Shown piece by piece: positions 1 to 7,376 of a stretch of 34,955 nucleotides of DNA (position 1 is its first letter; each line of letters begins with the position of its first letter). A program made the translations under genes and the position numbers. This DNA comes from Flavobacteriaceae bacterium (GTDB lineage: Bacteria; Bacteroidota; Bacteroidia; Flavobacteriales; Flavobacteriaceae), in NCBI GenBank assembly GCA_024742935.1, contig JANSXN010000019.1:1-34955 (forward strand), written 5' to 3'. Below the pieces are notes generated by a model, which did not search any database, was not told the origin of the DNA, and was given only the letters and a program-made list of their open reading frames with translations.

Positions 1-609
1 GTACTTGCAAGACTTTGGGCTACTATCATTTTATTTGGAATGGGGTTTTTTCCAAAAGTTAGAAAAGAACAGGACCCAGACCGAAAGAAGAGCTATATGT
101 TTGTTGCCAATCATACTTCTATGACAGATATAATGCTGATGCTTTATTCTGTAAAAAACCCATTTGTGTTTGTTGGAAAAAAGGAGTTGGGTAGAATTCC
201 TTTATTTGGTTTTTTTTATAAACGCACCTGTATTTTAGTTGACAGGAACAGTGCCAAAAGCCGTAGGGAAGTTTTTGACGAAGCTCAGGAGCGTTTGAAA
301 GCCGGTTTGAGTATTTGTATTTTTCCCGAAGGCGGTGTTCCAGAAGATGAAAACATTTTACTTGACACTTTTAAAGACGGAGCGTTTAGACTTGCAATTG
401 ACCATAACATTCCAATTGTACCTATGACTTTTCACGATAATAAAAAAAGATTTTCATATACGTTCTTAAGCGGTAGTCCCGGGAAGATGAGAGTGAAAAG
501 CCATTCATTTGTTTATACAGATGCCGTTTCAAAAGAGAATAAACGAGGCGTAAAAGATGTGGTTAGAAATATAATTCTTAAGGAACTTGAATACCCTACA
601 ATTCAATGA
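1..609 (+). CDS. plsC: 1-acyl-sn-glycerol-3-phosphate acyltransferase, 5' truncated by window edge
   Basis: The reading frame is open from base 1, and the ATG at 40 is probably internal because the frame continues upstream with a hydrophobic stretch typical of the N-terminal membrane segment of this family. The acyltransferase HX4D motif is visible as NHTSMTD, followed by the FPEGG substrate-binding block (FPEGGVPED). PlsC enzymes transfer an acyl chain to the sn-2 position of lysophosphatidic acid at the inner membrane, making phosphatidic acid for phospholipids. The C-terminus is complete at TGA 607-609. The exact acyl acceptor cannot be told from sequence, and related lyso-ornithine or lysophospholipid acyltransferases share these motifs. 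The next gene is convergent. Confidence 0.85.
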   Translation, partial: VLARLWATIILFGMGFFPKVRKEQDPDRKKSYMFVANHTSMTDIMLMLYSVKNPFVFVGKKELGRIPLFGFFYKRTCILVDRNSAKSRREVFDEAQERLKAGLSICIFPEGGVPEDENILLDTFKDGAFRLAIDHNIPIVPMTFHDNKKRFSYTFLSGSPGKMRVKSHSFVYTDAVSKENKRGVKDVVRNIILKELEYPTIQ

Positions 610-622
610 GAAAATTATAATC

Positions 623-665
623 AAAAAAAGCCACTCTTTTGGCACAGCGAGTAGCTTTTCTTTAG
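623..665. terminator. Imperfect stem-loop between convergent genes, probable bidirectional terminator
   Basis: An A-rich left arm around 624-636 (AAAAGCCACTC) pairs with GAGTAGCTTTT around 649-659, with one C/A mismatch. A T-rich run follows on the plus strand and an A-run precedes it, so it could end both plsC and the beta-barrel gene on the opposite strand. The arm is imperfect, so confidence is moderate. Confidence 0.45.
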
Positions 666-726
666 TTTATTAGTTGTTAAAAATTACAAAAAACAAAAAT
701 AAACAGTCAACCAAATTAAACTTAAA

Positions 727-2178
727 CTAAAATCTGTAACTAAAACCACTGTAAACCCCCAGATAATAAGGTTTAAAGTCAATACTGCTGTCTGAATAGG
801 GATTGAGCTGGTATTTAAACATAGGCTCAAGGTTGAAGACAAATCGATTTGAAAGTTTGTAGTCAAATCCTAAACCAACGTTGGTACTAAAACTTACGTT
901 GTTTAAATTATTTGCGCTTCCAATTTCTGTTTGAAAACCATCAGACAAAACGCTTACCTGATTGTTGTTTAAAAATAGCGTACTCATTCCTCCCACCAGA
1001 TTCACGCCAAATTTTTTATTTAATAAACTGTACTTCAACTCTAATGGAACTTCAAAGTAATCCAATTCCTGTTGCATCGTTCCGGGGATGACACCATTGC
1101 GTGGGACAATCACCGTTCCATCTTCAGTCATTGTGGGTAAGTTTGACGGCGGTTGCTGCAAACTTCCTCGAGTTCCAACAGCAACAGCATATCCTTTACC
1201 TTTAGAGTCTATGGATTGCAATCCGCCGGAGGCAGATGCAATTGCAAACTCAATATCATTTGTTGAATAACTTAAATCTACCTTATTTATACCGGTTCTA
1301 ATGCTTAGCTTTTCAGTAATGGCATAACTTACTTTTACGCCATAGCTGAGATTGACATCCCCAGATTTGGAATTTTCAGAGAATTGAGGATCAATTGAGG
1401 AGCCTTTTCCAAAAGAACTATAATAAACCGGAGCCAAATTTGGAGCTACTTCCCAGCGGTTTATAGGAGTGGGATTTGAAATAGTTAAAGCGTCTTCATT
1501 TTTTTCAGCGATGTAATCAAGTAATGATTTCTTATTTTCTTCTTTAATTTTTATTTGTGTTTCAGTATCTGAAATAATTGTTTCAATTTCAGTATTTAAA
1601 GGATTGTTGTTGTGGGTATCTTTTGTTTCAGGTTTTTGTTCAGGAGAAACAACTTGGGCGATCTTATCTTTATCTGAAATACTTTCAGAAATTGACCTTT
1701 TAATTTGTGTATTTTTATTTTCAGTAACTGAATTTGATTGTTGACTAGATTTTACAATAGTTCCAGATGAAGAAATAGATTCTTGAATATCTTGAGGAAC
1801 TATTTGTTGTTTTTCAGAATTACTAGTATGTATTGAAGAAGGCTTGTCTGCAGCCTCTTCAACAACGGCATCTTGATGATGCAATTCATTGTTTTGAATT
1901 TCTACAGGAGAAATAGTTTCAGAAGGGACAGGTGATTTAGTATCTTCTAGGGTAACTTTGGTAGAAGAAGGATTGTAAAAGATACTTCCAACACTAAAAA
2001 ACACCAACAGAGCAGCAGCAACACCGGCAAGCTTATACCAAAGAGGGACAACACGCCTAGTCTGTTTTTTCTTATGCAAAGCAGCTGAGATATTTTCCCA
2101 TACAGCCGGTGGCGGTGCCACCTCCATATTTCTGAATTGCTCTTTGAAAAGCCGGTCTAATTGCTTTTTTGTCTTCAT
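727..2178 (-). CDS. Putative anti-sigma/outer-membrane beta-barrel fusion protein
   Basis: This 483-residue protein has three visible parts. Residues 1-46 are a charged cytoplasmic segment containing the FKEQFRNMEVAPPPAVWENI-type block often seen on Bacteroidota anti-sigma-like proteins. Residues about 47-68 form one transmembrane helix. Residues about 70-235 are a low-complexity linker rich in Ser, Glu, Thr, Gln and Asn. Residues about 240-483 are alternating amphipathic strands ending in an aromatic residue (SGFSYRF), as in PorT-like outer-membrane barrels. It lies 3 bases after the ECF sigma gene and is almost certainly co-transcribed with it. I infer that it holds the sigma factor at the membrane. 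The barrel assignment rests on strand pattern and terminal Phe, not on catalytic residues. Confidence 0.7.
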   Translation of the reverse strand: MKTKKQLDRLFKEQFRNMEVAPPPAVWENISAALHKKKQTRRVVPLWYKLAGVAAALLVFFSVGSIFYNPSSTKVTLEDTKSPVPSETISPVEIQNNELHHQDAVVEEAADKPSSIHTSNSEKQQIVPQDIQESISSSGTIVKSSQQSNSVTENKNTQIKRSISESISDKDKIAQVVSPEQKPETKDTHNNNPLNTEIETIISDTETQIKIKEENKKSLLDYIAEKNEDALTISNPTPINRWEVAPNLAPVYYSSFGKGSSIDPQFSENSKSGDVNLSYGVKVSYAITEKLSIRTGINKVDLSYSTNDIEFAIASASGGLQSIDSKGKGYAVAVGTRGSLQQPPSNLPTMTEDGTVIVPRNGVIPGTMQQELDYFEVPLELKYSLLNKKFGVNLVGGMSTLFLNNNQVSVLSDGFQTEIGSANNLNNVSFSTNVGLGFDYKLSNRFVFNLEPMFKYQLNPYSDSSIDFKPYYLGVYSGFSYRF

Positions 2179-2181
2179 TTG

Positions 2182-2721
2182 TTAGTTGCTCTTTGCCTGA
2201 GCGATTTTACTTTCTTCAATTTTATTTTTTAAAATCATTCTTGCTCTCGCAAGATTTGATTTTGAGGTGCCTACTGTTATATCAAGCATTTCTGCTACTT
2301 CCTGATGTGAATAGTCATCGAGGACATATAAGTTAAAAACCAATCGATACCTGTCTGGCAATTCCTGAATTAATTTTAATAAAAAATCGAGAGAAAAACT
2401 GTTTTCTTCAACTTCTATTTCAGGATCTTCAATCTGATTTTCATTCACTATTTCAAAAAAACGCTCTTTACGATATTTTTGAAGTACAGTATTAACTGTA
2501 ATGCGCTTCATCCATCCTTCGAAGGAGCCTTTGTGCTTGTATTGGCTCATATTTTTAAAAATAGTAAGAAATGCGTCCTGAAGATTGTCTTGTGCCTCAG
2601 TTGCATTGCGAGAATATTTTAGACAAACAGAATAAAGTTTACTTGAATAAAGTGTATACAACTCTCCCTGTGCTTTTATATCCTCTAGCTTACATTTTTC
2701 TATGAGCTCATTTAAAGCCAA
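2182..2721 (-). CDS. RNA polymerase ECF-type sigma factor (sigma-70 family)
   Basis: At 179 residues it has the usual size and layout of an ECF sigma factor. Region 2 spans about 20-88 (LYSVCLKYSRNATEAQDNLQ, then the FEGWMKRITVNT -10 recognition part). Region 4 spans about 115-170 with a helix-turn-helix (YSHQEVAEMLDITVGTSKS). No ATG is available between the upstream in-frame stop and the conserved region, so the start is TTG at 2719-2721, preceded by an AGAGGAAG purine run. The partner gene follows 3 bases downstream and is likely its membrane-bound regulator. The regulon cannot be told from this window. Confidence 0.88.
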   Translation of the reverse strand: MALNELIEKCKLEDIKAQGELYTLYSSKLYSVCLKYSRNATEAQDNLQDAFLTIFKNMSQYKHKGSFEGWMKRITVNTVLQKYRKERFFEIVNENQIEDPEIEVEENSFSLDFLLKLIQELPDRYRLVFNLYVLDDYSHQEVAEMLDITVGTSKSNLARARMILKNKIEESKIAQAKSN

Positions 2722-2764
2722 ACTTCCTCTTTTTTAATGTGAAACAAACAGCGGTGAGCTGTTC

Positions 2765-2822
2765 AAAAAAAATGCATCTACAAGATTTTCACTTAAAATA
2801 AGGAACTTTACTTGTAGATGCA
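2765..2822 (-). terminator. recA intrinsic terminator with long loop
   Basis: A perfect 12-bp inverted repeat, TGCATCTACAAG at 2773-2784 and CTTGTAGATGCA at 2811-2822, encloses a 26-base loop. Read on the minus strand it lies just after recA and is followed by a run of eight T, as expected for intrinsic termination. The loop is longer than usual. Confidence 0.7.
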
Positions 2823-2856
2823 AATTAAGATGTTAGGTTGCGTTATTGTGTTTTTT

Positions 2857-3864
2857 TTAACTTTTTAATAAGGCAATTGCTTCTTTGATTTTTAGTTCCA
2901 ACTCTTCAAAAAGCTCTGGATTGTCTAGTAAAAGTGCTTTTACAGCATCTCTTCCTTGTCCAAGTTTTGTGTCTCCATAGCTAAACCAAGATCCGCTTTT
3001 TTTGATAATTTCATAATCAACTCCCAAATCAATAATTTCTCCCACCTTAGAAATACCGGTGCCATACATAATGTCAAACTCGGCAGTTTTAAAAGGTGGA
3101 GCTACTTTATTCTTAACGACTTTTACACGTGTTCTATTGCCCTGAACCTCACCATTGCTGTCTTTTATTTGTGTGGATCTTCTTATGTCTAATCTCACGG
3201 AAGCATAAAATTTCAAAGCATTTCCTCCGGTAGTCGTCTCGGGATTTCCAAACATAACCCCAATCTTTTCACGAAGTTGATTGATAAAAATTACGGTACA
3301 GTGTGTTTTGCTTATAGAACCGGTGAGTTTTCTCAAAGCTTGAGACATCAATCTGGCATGAAGCCCCATTTTTGAGTCTCCCATTTCGCCTTCAATTTCA
3401 CTTTTTGGCGTAAGAGCAGCAACAGAGTCAATCACAACAATATCTATGGCGCCGCTGCGAATTAAATTGTCTGCAATTTCAAGTGCTTGCTCACCATTAT
3501 CAGGTTGAGAAATAATAAGGTTTTCAATATCAACCCCCAGCTTTGCAGCATAGCCCCTGTCAAATGCGTGCTCTGCATCAATAAATGCGGCAATACCACC
3601 CACTTTTTGACTTTCGGCGATTGCATGAAGGGTCAAAGTTGTTTTTCCTGATGATTCAGGGCCATATATTTCGATGACACGTCCTTTGGGTAATCCTCCA
3701 ACGCCAAGGGCAATATCAAGCCCTAAAGAACCGGTTGAAATAGATTCTACCTCTTGTACTGCCTGGTCCCCCAACTTCATCACAGCCCCTTTTCCATAGG
3801 TTTTATCAAGTTTGTCTAAAGTAAGTTTTAATGCTTTTAATTTTGCGTCTTTCTCGTTGCTCAT
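2857..3864 (-). CDS. recA: RecA recombinase
   Basis: RecA forms ATP-dependent filaments on single-stranded DNA, drives strand exchange in homologous recombination and promotes LexA-type repressor self-cleavage. The Walker A motif GPESSGKT is at residues 68-75. Walker B lies in [12 protein letters not shown] near 140-150, and the L2 loop region ([20 protein letters not shown]) is intact. At 335 residues it is standard length and ends in the expected acidic/helical tail. The ATG at 3862-3864 is the only sensible start. It stands alone, with a candidate promoter at 3894-3924 and a terminator after the stop. Confidence 0.98.
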   Translation of the reverse strand: MSNEKDAKLKALKLTLDKLDKTYGKGAVMKLGDQAVQEVESISTGSLGLDIALGVGGLPKGRVIEIYGPESSGKTTLTLHAIAESQKVGGIAAFIDAEHAFDRGYAAKLGVDIENLIISQPDNGEQALEIADNLIRSGAIDIVVIDSVAALTPKSEIEGEMGDSKMGLHARLMSQALRKLTGSISKTHCTVIFINQLREKIGVMFGNPETTTGGNALKFYASVRLDIRRSTQIKDSNGEVQGNRTRVKVVKNKVAPPFKTAEFDIMYGTGISKVGEIIDLGVDYEIIKKSGSWFSYGDTKLGQGRDAVKALLLDNPELFEELELKIKEAIALLKS

Positions 3865-3893
3865 TTCTAATAATTTATTGTAAATAGTTGTTG

Positions 3894-3924
3894 CTAAAAT
3901 ACTATTTCTTTTTGTGCATCACAA
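3894..3924 (-). promoter_or_regulatory. Candidate recA promoter
   Basis: On the minus strand TTG (3922-3924), a 20-base spacer and TATTTTAG (3894-3901) match the Bacteroidota consensus TTG-N17-23-TAnnTTTG with one mismatch in the -7 box. It sits about 30 bases upstream of the recA ATG. I saw no obvious LexA-like palindrome. Confidence 0.45.
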
Positions 3925-4019
3925 TAGAAGAGCGCAACCTTTTTGAATATTTTTCATCTTCAATTTAAAGTACTATATTTAAAACAAAATGAGAACACTT
4001 AAGCGGAATTTAATATTGA

Positions 4020-4166
4020 ATGCATCTGGTTTTGCTATTACAATTGCAGTTTGCAGTAGTAGCAAAATTGATGGCGGCTAACGTTATTACAACTTTTATG
4101 ACCGATAAAATAAAATTTAGTAATAACGAATTAGCCATTCGAAAAAAAGCATCAAATCAATTTTGA
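4020..4166 (+). CDS. Possible 48-residue small protein (doubtful)
   Basis: An ATG at 4020 opens a 48-codon frame. It encodes a hydrophobic N-terminal half (MHLVLLLQLQFAVVAKLMAA) and a basic C-terminal end (AIRKKASNQF), a composition seen in small membrane proteins. Its stop lies inside the hairpin of the terminator at 4142-4176, which is unusual. A second overlapping frame at 3989-4081 encodes 30 residues with a weak lipoprotein-like look (ITIAVCSSSK) but lacks a good lipobox. Neither has a clear ribosome-binding site or promoter. The 402-base space between recA and trhO may simply hold decayed coding sequence. I do not recognise either peptide. Confidence 0.2.
   Translation: MHLVLLLQLQFAVVAKLMAANVITTFMTDKIKFSNNELAIRKKASNQF
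4082..4128. repeat. 9-bp inverted repeat
   Basis: CGTTATTAC at 4082-4090 is matched by GTAATAACG at 4120-4128 with 29 bases between. It lies inside the doubtful small frame and upstream of the terminator. Function unknown. Confidence 0.5.
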
Positions 4167-4176
4167 TGCTTTTTTT
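4142..4176. terminator. Strong bidirectional intrinsic terminator
   Basis: AAAGCATCAAA pairs with TTTGATGCTTT across a short loop, with an A-tract before and a T-tract after. It would stop transcription in both directions between the recA upstream region and trhO. No confirmed gene ends just before it on the plus strand, which is why the small frames at 3989-4166 deserve a check. Confidence 0.8.
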
Positions 4177-4201
4177 GTTTAATAAAAGCGCCAATTCTCT
4201 T

Positions 4202-4209
4202 AATTTTGC
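4202..4209 (+). promoter_or_regulatory. Candidate trhO promoter -7 box
   Basis: TAATTTTG at 4202-4209 matches TAnnTTTG exactly and is followed by GCAGCC, a frequent start-proximal sequence in Flavobacteria. A T-rich -33 region lies near 4174-4184. Transcription from here would begin near 4215 and give a leader of about 50 bases. That leader opens with a 7-bp hairpin, TTGTTCT (4215-4221) and AGAACAA (4229-4235). Confidence 0.55.
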
Positions 4210-4266
4210 AGCCTTGTTCTTCCAATTAGAACAATTATTTATTTTCACACTTAAAACGTTTATAGC

Positions 4267-5622
4267 ATGCAACTGTACAACACTTTAAGCGCAGATGAAA
4301 GAGCCGAACTCATTGATAAAGCCGGTAAACAACGACTCACCTTGTCTTTCTATGCGTATGCCAAAATTGAAGACCCAAAAGCCTTTAGAGATGCCCTTTT
4401 TATCGCCTGGAACCCACTCGAAGTATTGGGTAGAATCTATGTAGCCACAGAAGGGATTAATGCACAACTCTCGCTTCCTGCAGACCATTTTTATGAGTTT
4501 AAAAGCCTCATTGAAGAATTTGATTTTATGCGAGGGATTCGTCTCAATGTTGCTGTTGAACACGACGACTTTTCGTTTTTAAAACTCACTATTAAGGTTC
4601 GAAACAAAATCGTCGCAGATGGTTTAAATGACGATACTTTTGACGTCACTAACAAAGGAATCCATCTCAAAGCAGCAGAGTTTAATAAACTCCTCGAAGA
4701 CCCCAACACCATTTTGGTTGATATGCGCAATCATTATGAAAGTGAAATAGGACATTTTAAAGGCGCCATCACTCCAGATGTAGAAACTTTTAGAGAATCG
4801 CTACCCATTATTGAAAAACAACTGGAAGCACATAAAGAGGACAAAAACGTGTTGATGTATTGCACCGGTGGAATACGCTGTGAAAAGGCCAGTGCATTTT
4901 TTAAGCACAAGGGGTTTAAAAATGTATATCAACTTGAAGGCGGCATCATCGAATATACCCGTCAAATCAATGAGCAAAAAATCCCCAGCAAATTTATTGG
5001 TAAAAACTTTGTTTTTGACCACCGTCTGGGTGAGCGCATTACAGAAGATATTATTTCAAGATGTCACCAATGCGGTGCTCCCTGCGATGATCATACAAAT
5101 TGTGCAAATGACGGCTGTCATCTTTTGTTTATTCAATGTGACTCCTGCAAACAAAAAATGGAAAATTGCTGCTCTCCAGAATGCTTTGAGATGATTCATT
5201 TGCCCTTGGCAGAACAAATCAAACTCAGAAAGGGACAACAAGTGGGGAATAAAATATTTAGAAAAGGAAAATCCCCTGCCTTAAAATTTAAAAGCTCCGG
5301 TATTTTAATTGACACTCCTTTGGCTAAAGCCGAAAAGAAAAAGGATAAAATCATAAAAGCAGCTATAAAAAAAGTAATTGTGGGGAAAGGGCAGCACTAC
5401 TATACCAAGTCTAAAGTGGGGATGTTTTTAATGGAAGAAGGTGAAATTTATACTGGTGATACTTTACTTATTTATGGCCCCACTACCGGGAAACAAGAAG
5501 TTGAGATTGTGAATATGCGAGTGAATGGTGCTTTGGCAGAAAAAGCGGTTGCAGGAGATAAAGTAACCCTTCAACTGCCTTTTAGACTGAGAATGTCAGA
5601 CAAAGTGTATAAACGTTTATAG
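4267..5622 (+). CDS. trhO: tRNA uridine(34) hydroxylase TrhO (YceA family) with extra C-terminal domain
   Basis: TrhO uses molecular oxygen to hydroxylate U34 of certain tRNAs, forming 5-hydroxyuridine. The N-terminal acylphosphatase-like part (about 1-115) precedes a rhodanese domain (about 130-235) with the active-site loop CTGGIRC, Cys199 to Cys205. A cysteine-rich segment from Cys266 (CHQCGAPC and following) fits the family's metal-binding C-terminal part. The E. coli enzyme is about 350 residues and this one is 451. The added segment (about 370-450) carries IVGKGQHYYTKSKVGMFLME followed by GDTLLIYGPT. To my eye this resembles the translation-factor-like C-terminal domain of U32 peptidase/YegQ (TrhP) proteins. 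It is monocistronic, with its own promoter. Confidence 0.85.
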   Translation: MQLYNTLSADERAELIDKAGKQRLTLSFYAYAKIEDPKAFRDALFIAWNPLEVLGRIYVATEGINAQLSLPADHFYEFKSLIEEFDFMRGIRLNVAVEHDDFSFLKLTIKVRNKIVADGLNDDTFDVTNKGIHLKAAEFNKLLEDPNTILVDMRNHYESEIGHFKGAITPDVETFRESLPIIEKQLEAHKEDKNVLMYCTGGIRCEKASAFFKHKGFKNVYQLEGGIIEYTRQINEQKIPSKFIGKNFVFDHRLGERITEDIISRCHQCGAPCDDHTNCANDGCHLLFIQCDSCKQKMENCCSPECFEMIHLPLAEQIKLRKGQQVGNKIFRKGKSPALKFKSSGILIDTPLAKAEKKKDKIIKAAIKKVIVGKGQHYYTKSKVGMFLMEEGEIYTGDTLLIYGPTTGKQEVEIVNMRVNGALAEKAVAGDKVTLQLPFRLRMSDKVYKRL

Positions 5623-5737
5623 ATTTACTGATAAAGGTTTTAGTGCGTTATTATCTTCTTATCAAAAATACTATCTTTACGCTTGAAGAAAAATTTACAA
5701 GCAACGTGATTTAGTTCACATTCAAGATATTCATTTT

Positions 5738-6892
5738 ATGGGCTGTACAAGCTGTTCAACATCATCAAACGGTCAACCAAAGGGCTGCAAAAACAATGGT
5801 ACCTGTGGCACAGACGGCTGCAATAAACTCACTGTTTTTGATTGGCTGGCAAATATGACACTTCCCGAAAATCAAGAGCCTTTTGATTTTGTTGAAGTGC
5901 GTTTTAAAAATGGCAGAAAAGATTTTTACCAAAATATTGATAAACTCCCCCTTGCTGTGGGAGATGTTATAGCCACTGAAGCGGCATCAGGACATGATAT
6001 TGGATTGGTTTCCCTCACAGGAGAACTGGTGCGTATCCAGATGAAAAAGAAAAAACAACGCATAGAAGAAGGCAATTTAAAGGTGTACAGAAAAGCATCT
6101 CAACGCGACATTGACATCTGGCAAAAAGCAAGAGACAGGGAAGAAACCGTAAAGGTAAGGGCTCGTCAAATTGCTATCAGACTTAATTTGAAAATGAAAA
6201 TTTCGGATGTAGAATTTCAGGGAGATGCCTCAAAAGCTATTTTTTACTACACTGCAGAAGAAAGAGTTGATTTTAGAGAACTCATCAAAGAATTTGCACA
6301 CGAGTTTAACACCCGCATTGAGATGAAACAAGTGGGCTTTAGGCAAGAAGCGTCTAGACTTGGTGGAATAGGATCCTGTGGCAGAGAATTGTGTTGCTCA
6401 ACTTGGTTGACAGATTTTCGCTCAGTAAACACATCTGCTGCTCGATATCAACAACTTTCCCTCAATCCACAAAAACTGGCAGGTCAATGCGGAAAATTAA
6501 AATGCTGCTTAAACTATGAGTTGGATATGTATCTGGAAGCACTTCAAAACTTCCCCAGTATAGAGACAAAACTTTTAACAGAAAAAGGAACAGCCGTTTG
6601 CCAAAAATTAGATATTTTTAAAGGAGTACTATGGTATTGTTATGAAGGAGAATGGATGAACTGGTTTGAGATTAAAGCCGAAAAAGCCAATGAAATAATA
6701 GCTTTAAATAAACAAAACAAAAAGGCAGTAAGTCTGGAAGCTTTTGTAGCAGAGGTCGCATACTCAGAGGAAGCCGTCTATAACAATGTTGTGGGACAAG
6801 ATAGTTTAACACGTTTTGACAAACCAAAACGTTCAAAGAAACGTCAAAAGAATCAAAAAAGGAAAAAGAGAAATCACCAAAAAAATGATTAG
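5738..6892 (+). CDS. ricT: PSP1-domain protein, RicT (YaaT) homologue
   Basis: The PSP1 signature is clear in the central region (RLGGIGSCGRELCC, Cys214, Cys219, Cys220, then CGKLKCCLNYEL, Cys251, Cys256, Cys257). In Bacillus, RicT works with RicA and RicF in an iron-sulphur complex that affects RNA processing and development. No RicA or RicF gene is seen here. The 384-residue protein has two additions: a cysteine-rich N-terminal end (Cys3, 6, 17, 23, 28) that could bind metal, and a very basic tail (KRSKKRQKNQKRKKRNHQK) that could contact RNA. Its last 8 bases overlap the gldH start. It heads an apparent five-gene operon with gldH, a class A PBP and scoAB. Confidence 0.88.
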   Translation: MGCTSCSTSSNGQPKGCKNNGTCGTDGCNKLTVFDWLANMTLPENQEPFDFVEVRFKNGRKDFYQNIDKLPLAVGDVIATEAASGHDIGLVSLTGELVRIQMKKKKQRIEEGNLKVYRKASQRDIDIWQKARDREETVKVRARQIAIRLNLKMKISDVEFQGDASKAIFYYTAEERVDFRELIKEFAHEFNTRIEMKQVGFRQEASRLGGIGSCGRELCCSTWLTDFRSVNTSAARYQQLSLNPQKLAGQCGKLKCCLNYELDMYLEALQNFPSIETKLLTEKGTAVCQKLDIFKGVLWYCYEGEWMNWFEIKAEKANEIIALNKQNKKAVSLEAFVAEVAYSEEAVYNNVVGQDSLTRFDKPKRSKKRQKNQKRKKRNHQKND

Positions 6893-7370
6893 AAAGGCAT
6901 TCTTTTTTCTTTTTGCTGCGCTCTTAATGAGTTGTCAATCAAACGAAATTCACAGTGACTTTGTCACTTTGCCAAATCATTGGTCTCTTGAACAAAATCT
7001 TGAGTTTATAATCCCTGAGATAGACTCATTAACTAATTATAATATATTTTTTACAGTCAGAAATACAAATGAGTTTAAATTCAGCAATCTCTTTTTGATT
7101 GCGGCAATTCATTTCCCAAATGGGAAAGTGGTACAAGATACACTTGAGTACCAAATGGCCAATCCTGACGGCACCTGGTTGGGAACCGGAAACAGAGTTA
7201 AAGAAAATAAATTGTGGTATAAAGAGAACATACGGTTTTTTGAGGAGGGAAATTATAGAATCAAACTAAGACATGCAATGCGCAATAACGCCTCAATTAT
7301 GGGCGTTAATAAGCTTGAAGGCATCACAGATGTGGGCATAATTATTGAAAAGAGTCAGGCCGACAGATAA
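6885..7370 (+). CDS. gldH: Gliding motility lipoprotein GldH
   Basis: The chosen ATG at 6885 gives a 161-residue protein beginning MIRKAFFFLFAALLMSC, a lipoprotein signal with the acylated Cys at residue 17. An in-frame upstream ATG at 6816 would add a basic 23-residue leader that ruins the signal peptide. The body (SDFVTLPNHWSLEQNLEF, DGTWLGTGNRVKENKLWYKE) matches my memory of GldH from gliding Flavobacteria, where it is needed for movement and chitin use. GldH is anchored in the envelope. Its start overlaps the ricT stop, and the PBP1A gene follows after 6 bases, consistent with co-transcription. Together with the T9SS-sorted protease at 13431 it supports a working T9SS/gliding apparatus in this organism. 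Confidence 0.85.
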   Translation: MIRKAFFFLFAALLMSCQSNEIHSDFVTLPNHWSLEQNLEFIIPEIDSLTNYNIFFTVRNTNEFKFSNLFLIAAIHFPNGKVVQDTLEYQMANPDGTWLGTGNRVKENKLWYKENIRFFEEGNYRIKLRHAMRNNASIMGVNKLEGITDVGIIIEKSQADR

Positions 7371-7376
7371 AAAGTT

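Noticed and set aside
3865-4266. LexA box or SOS control region for recA
   Set aside because: I saw no convincing palindrome overlapping the candidate recA promoter.
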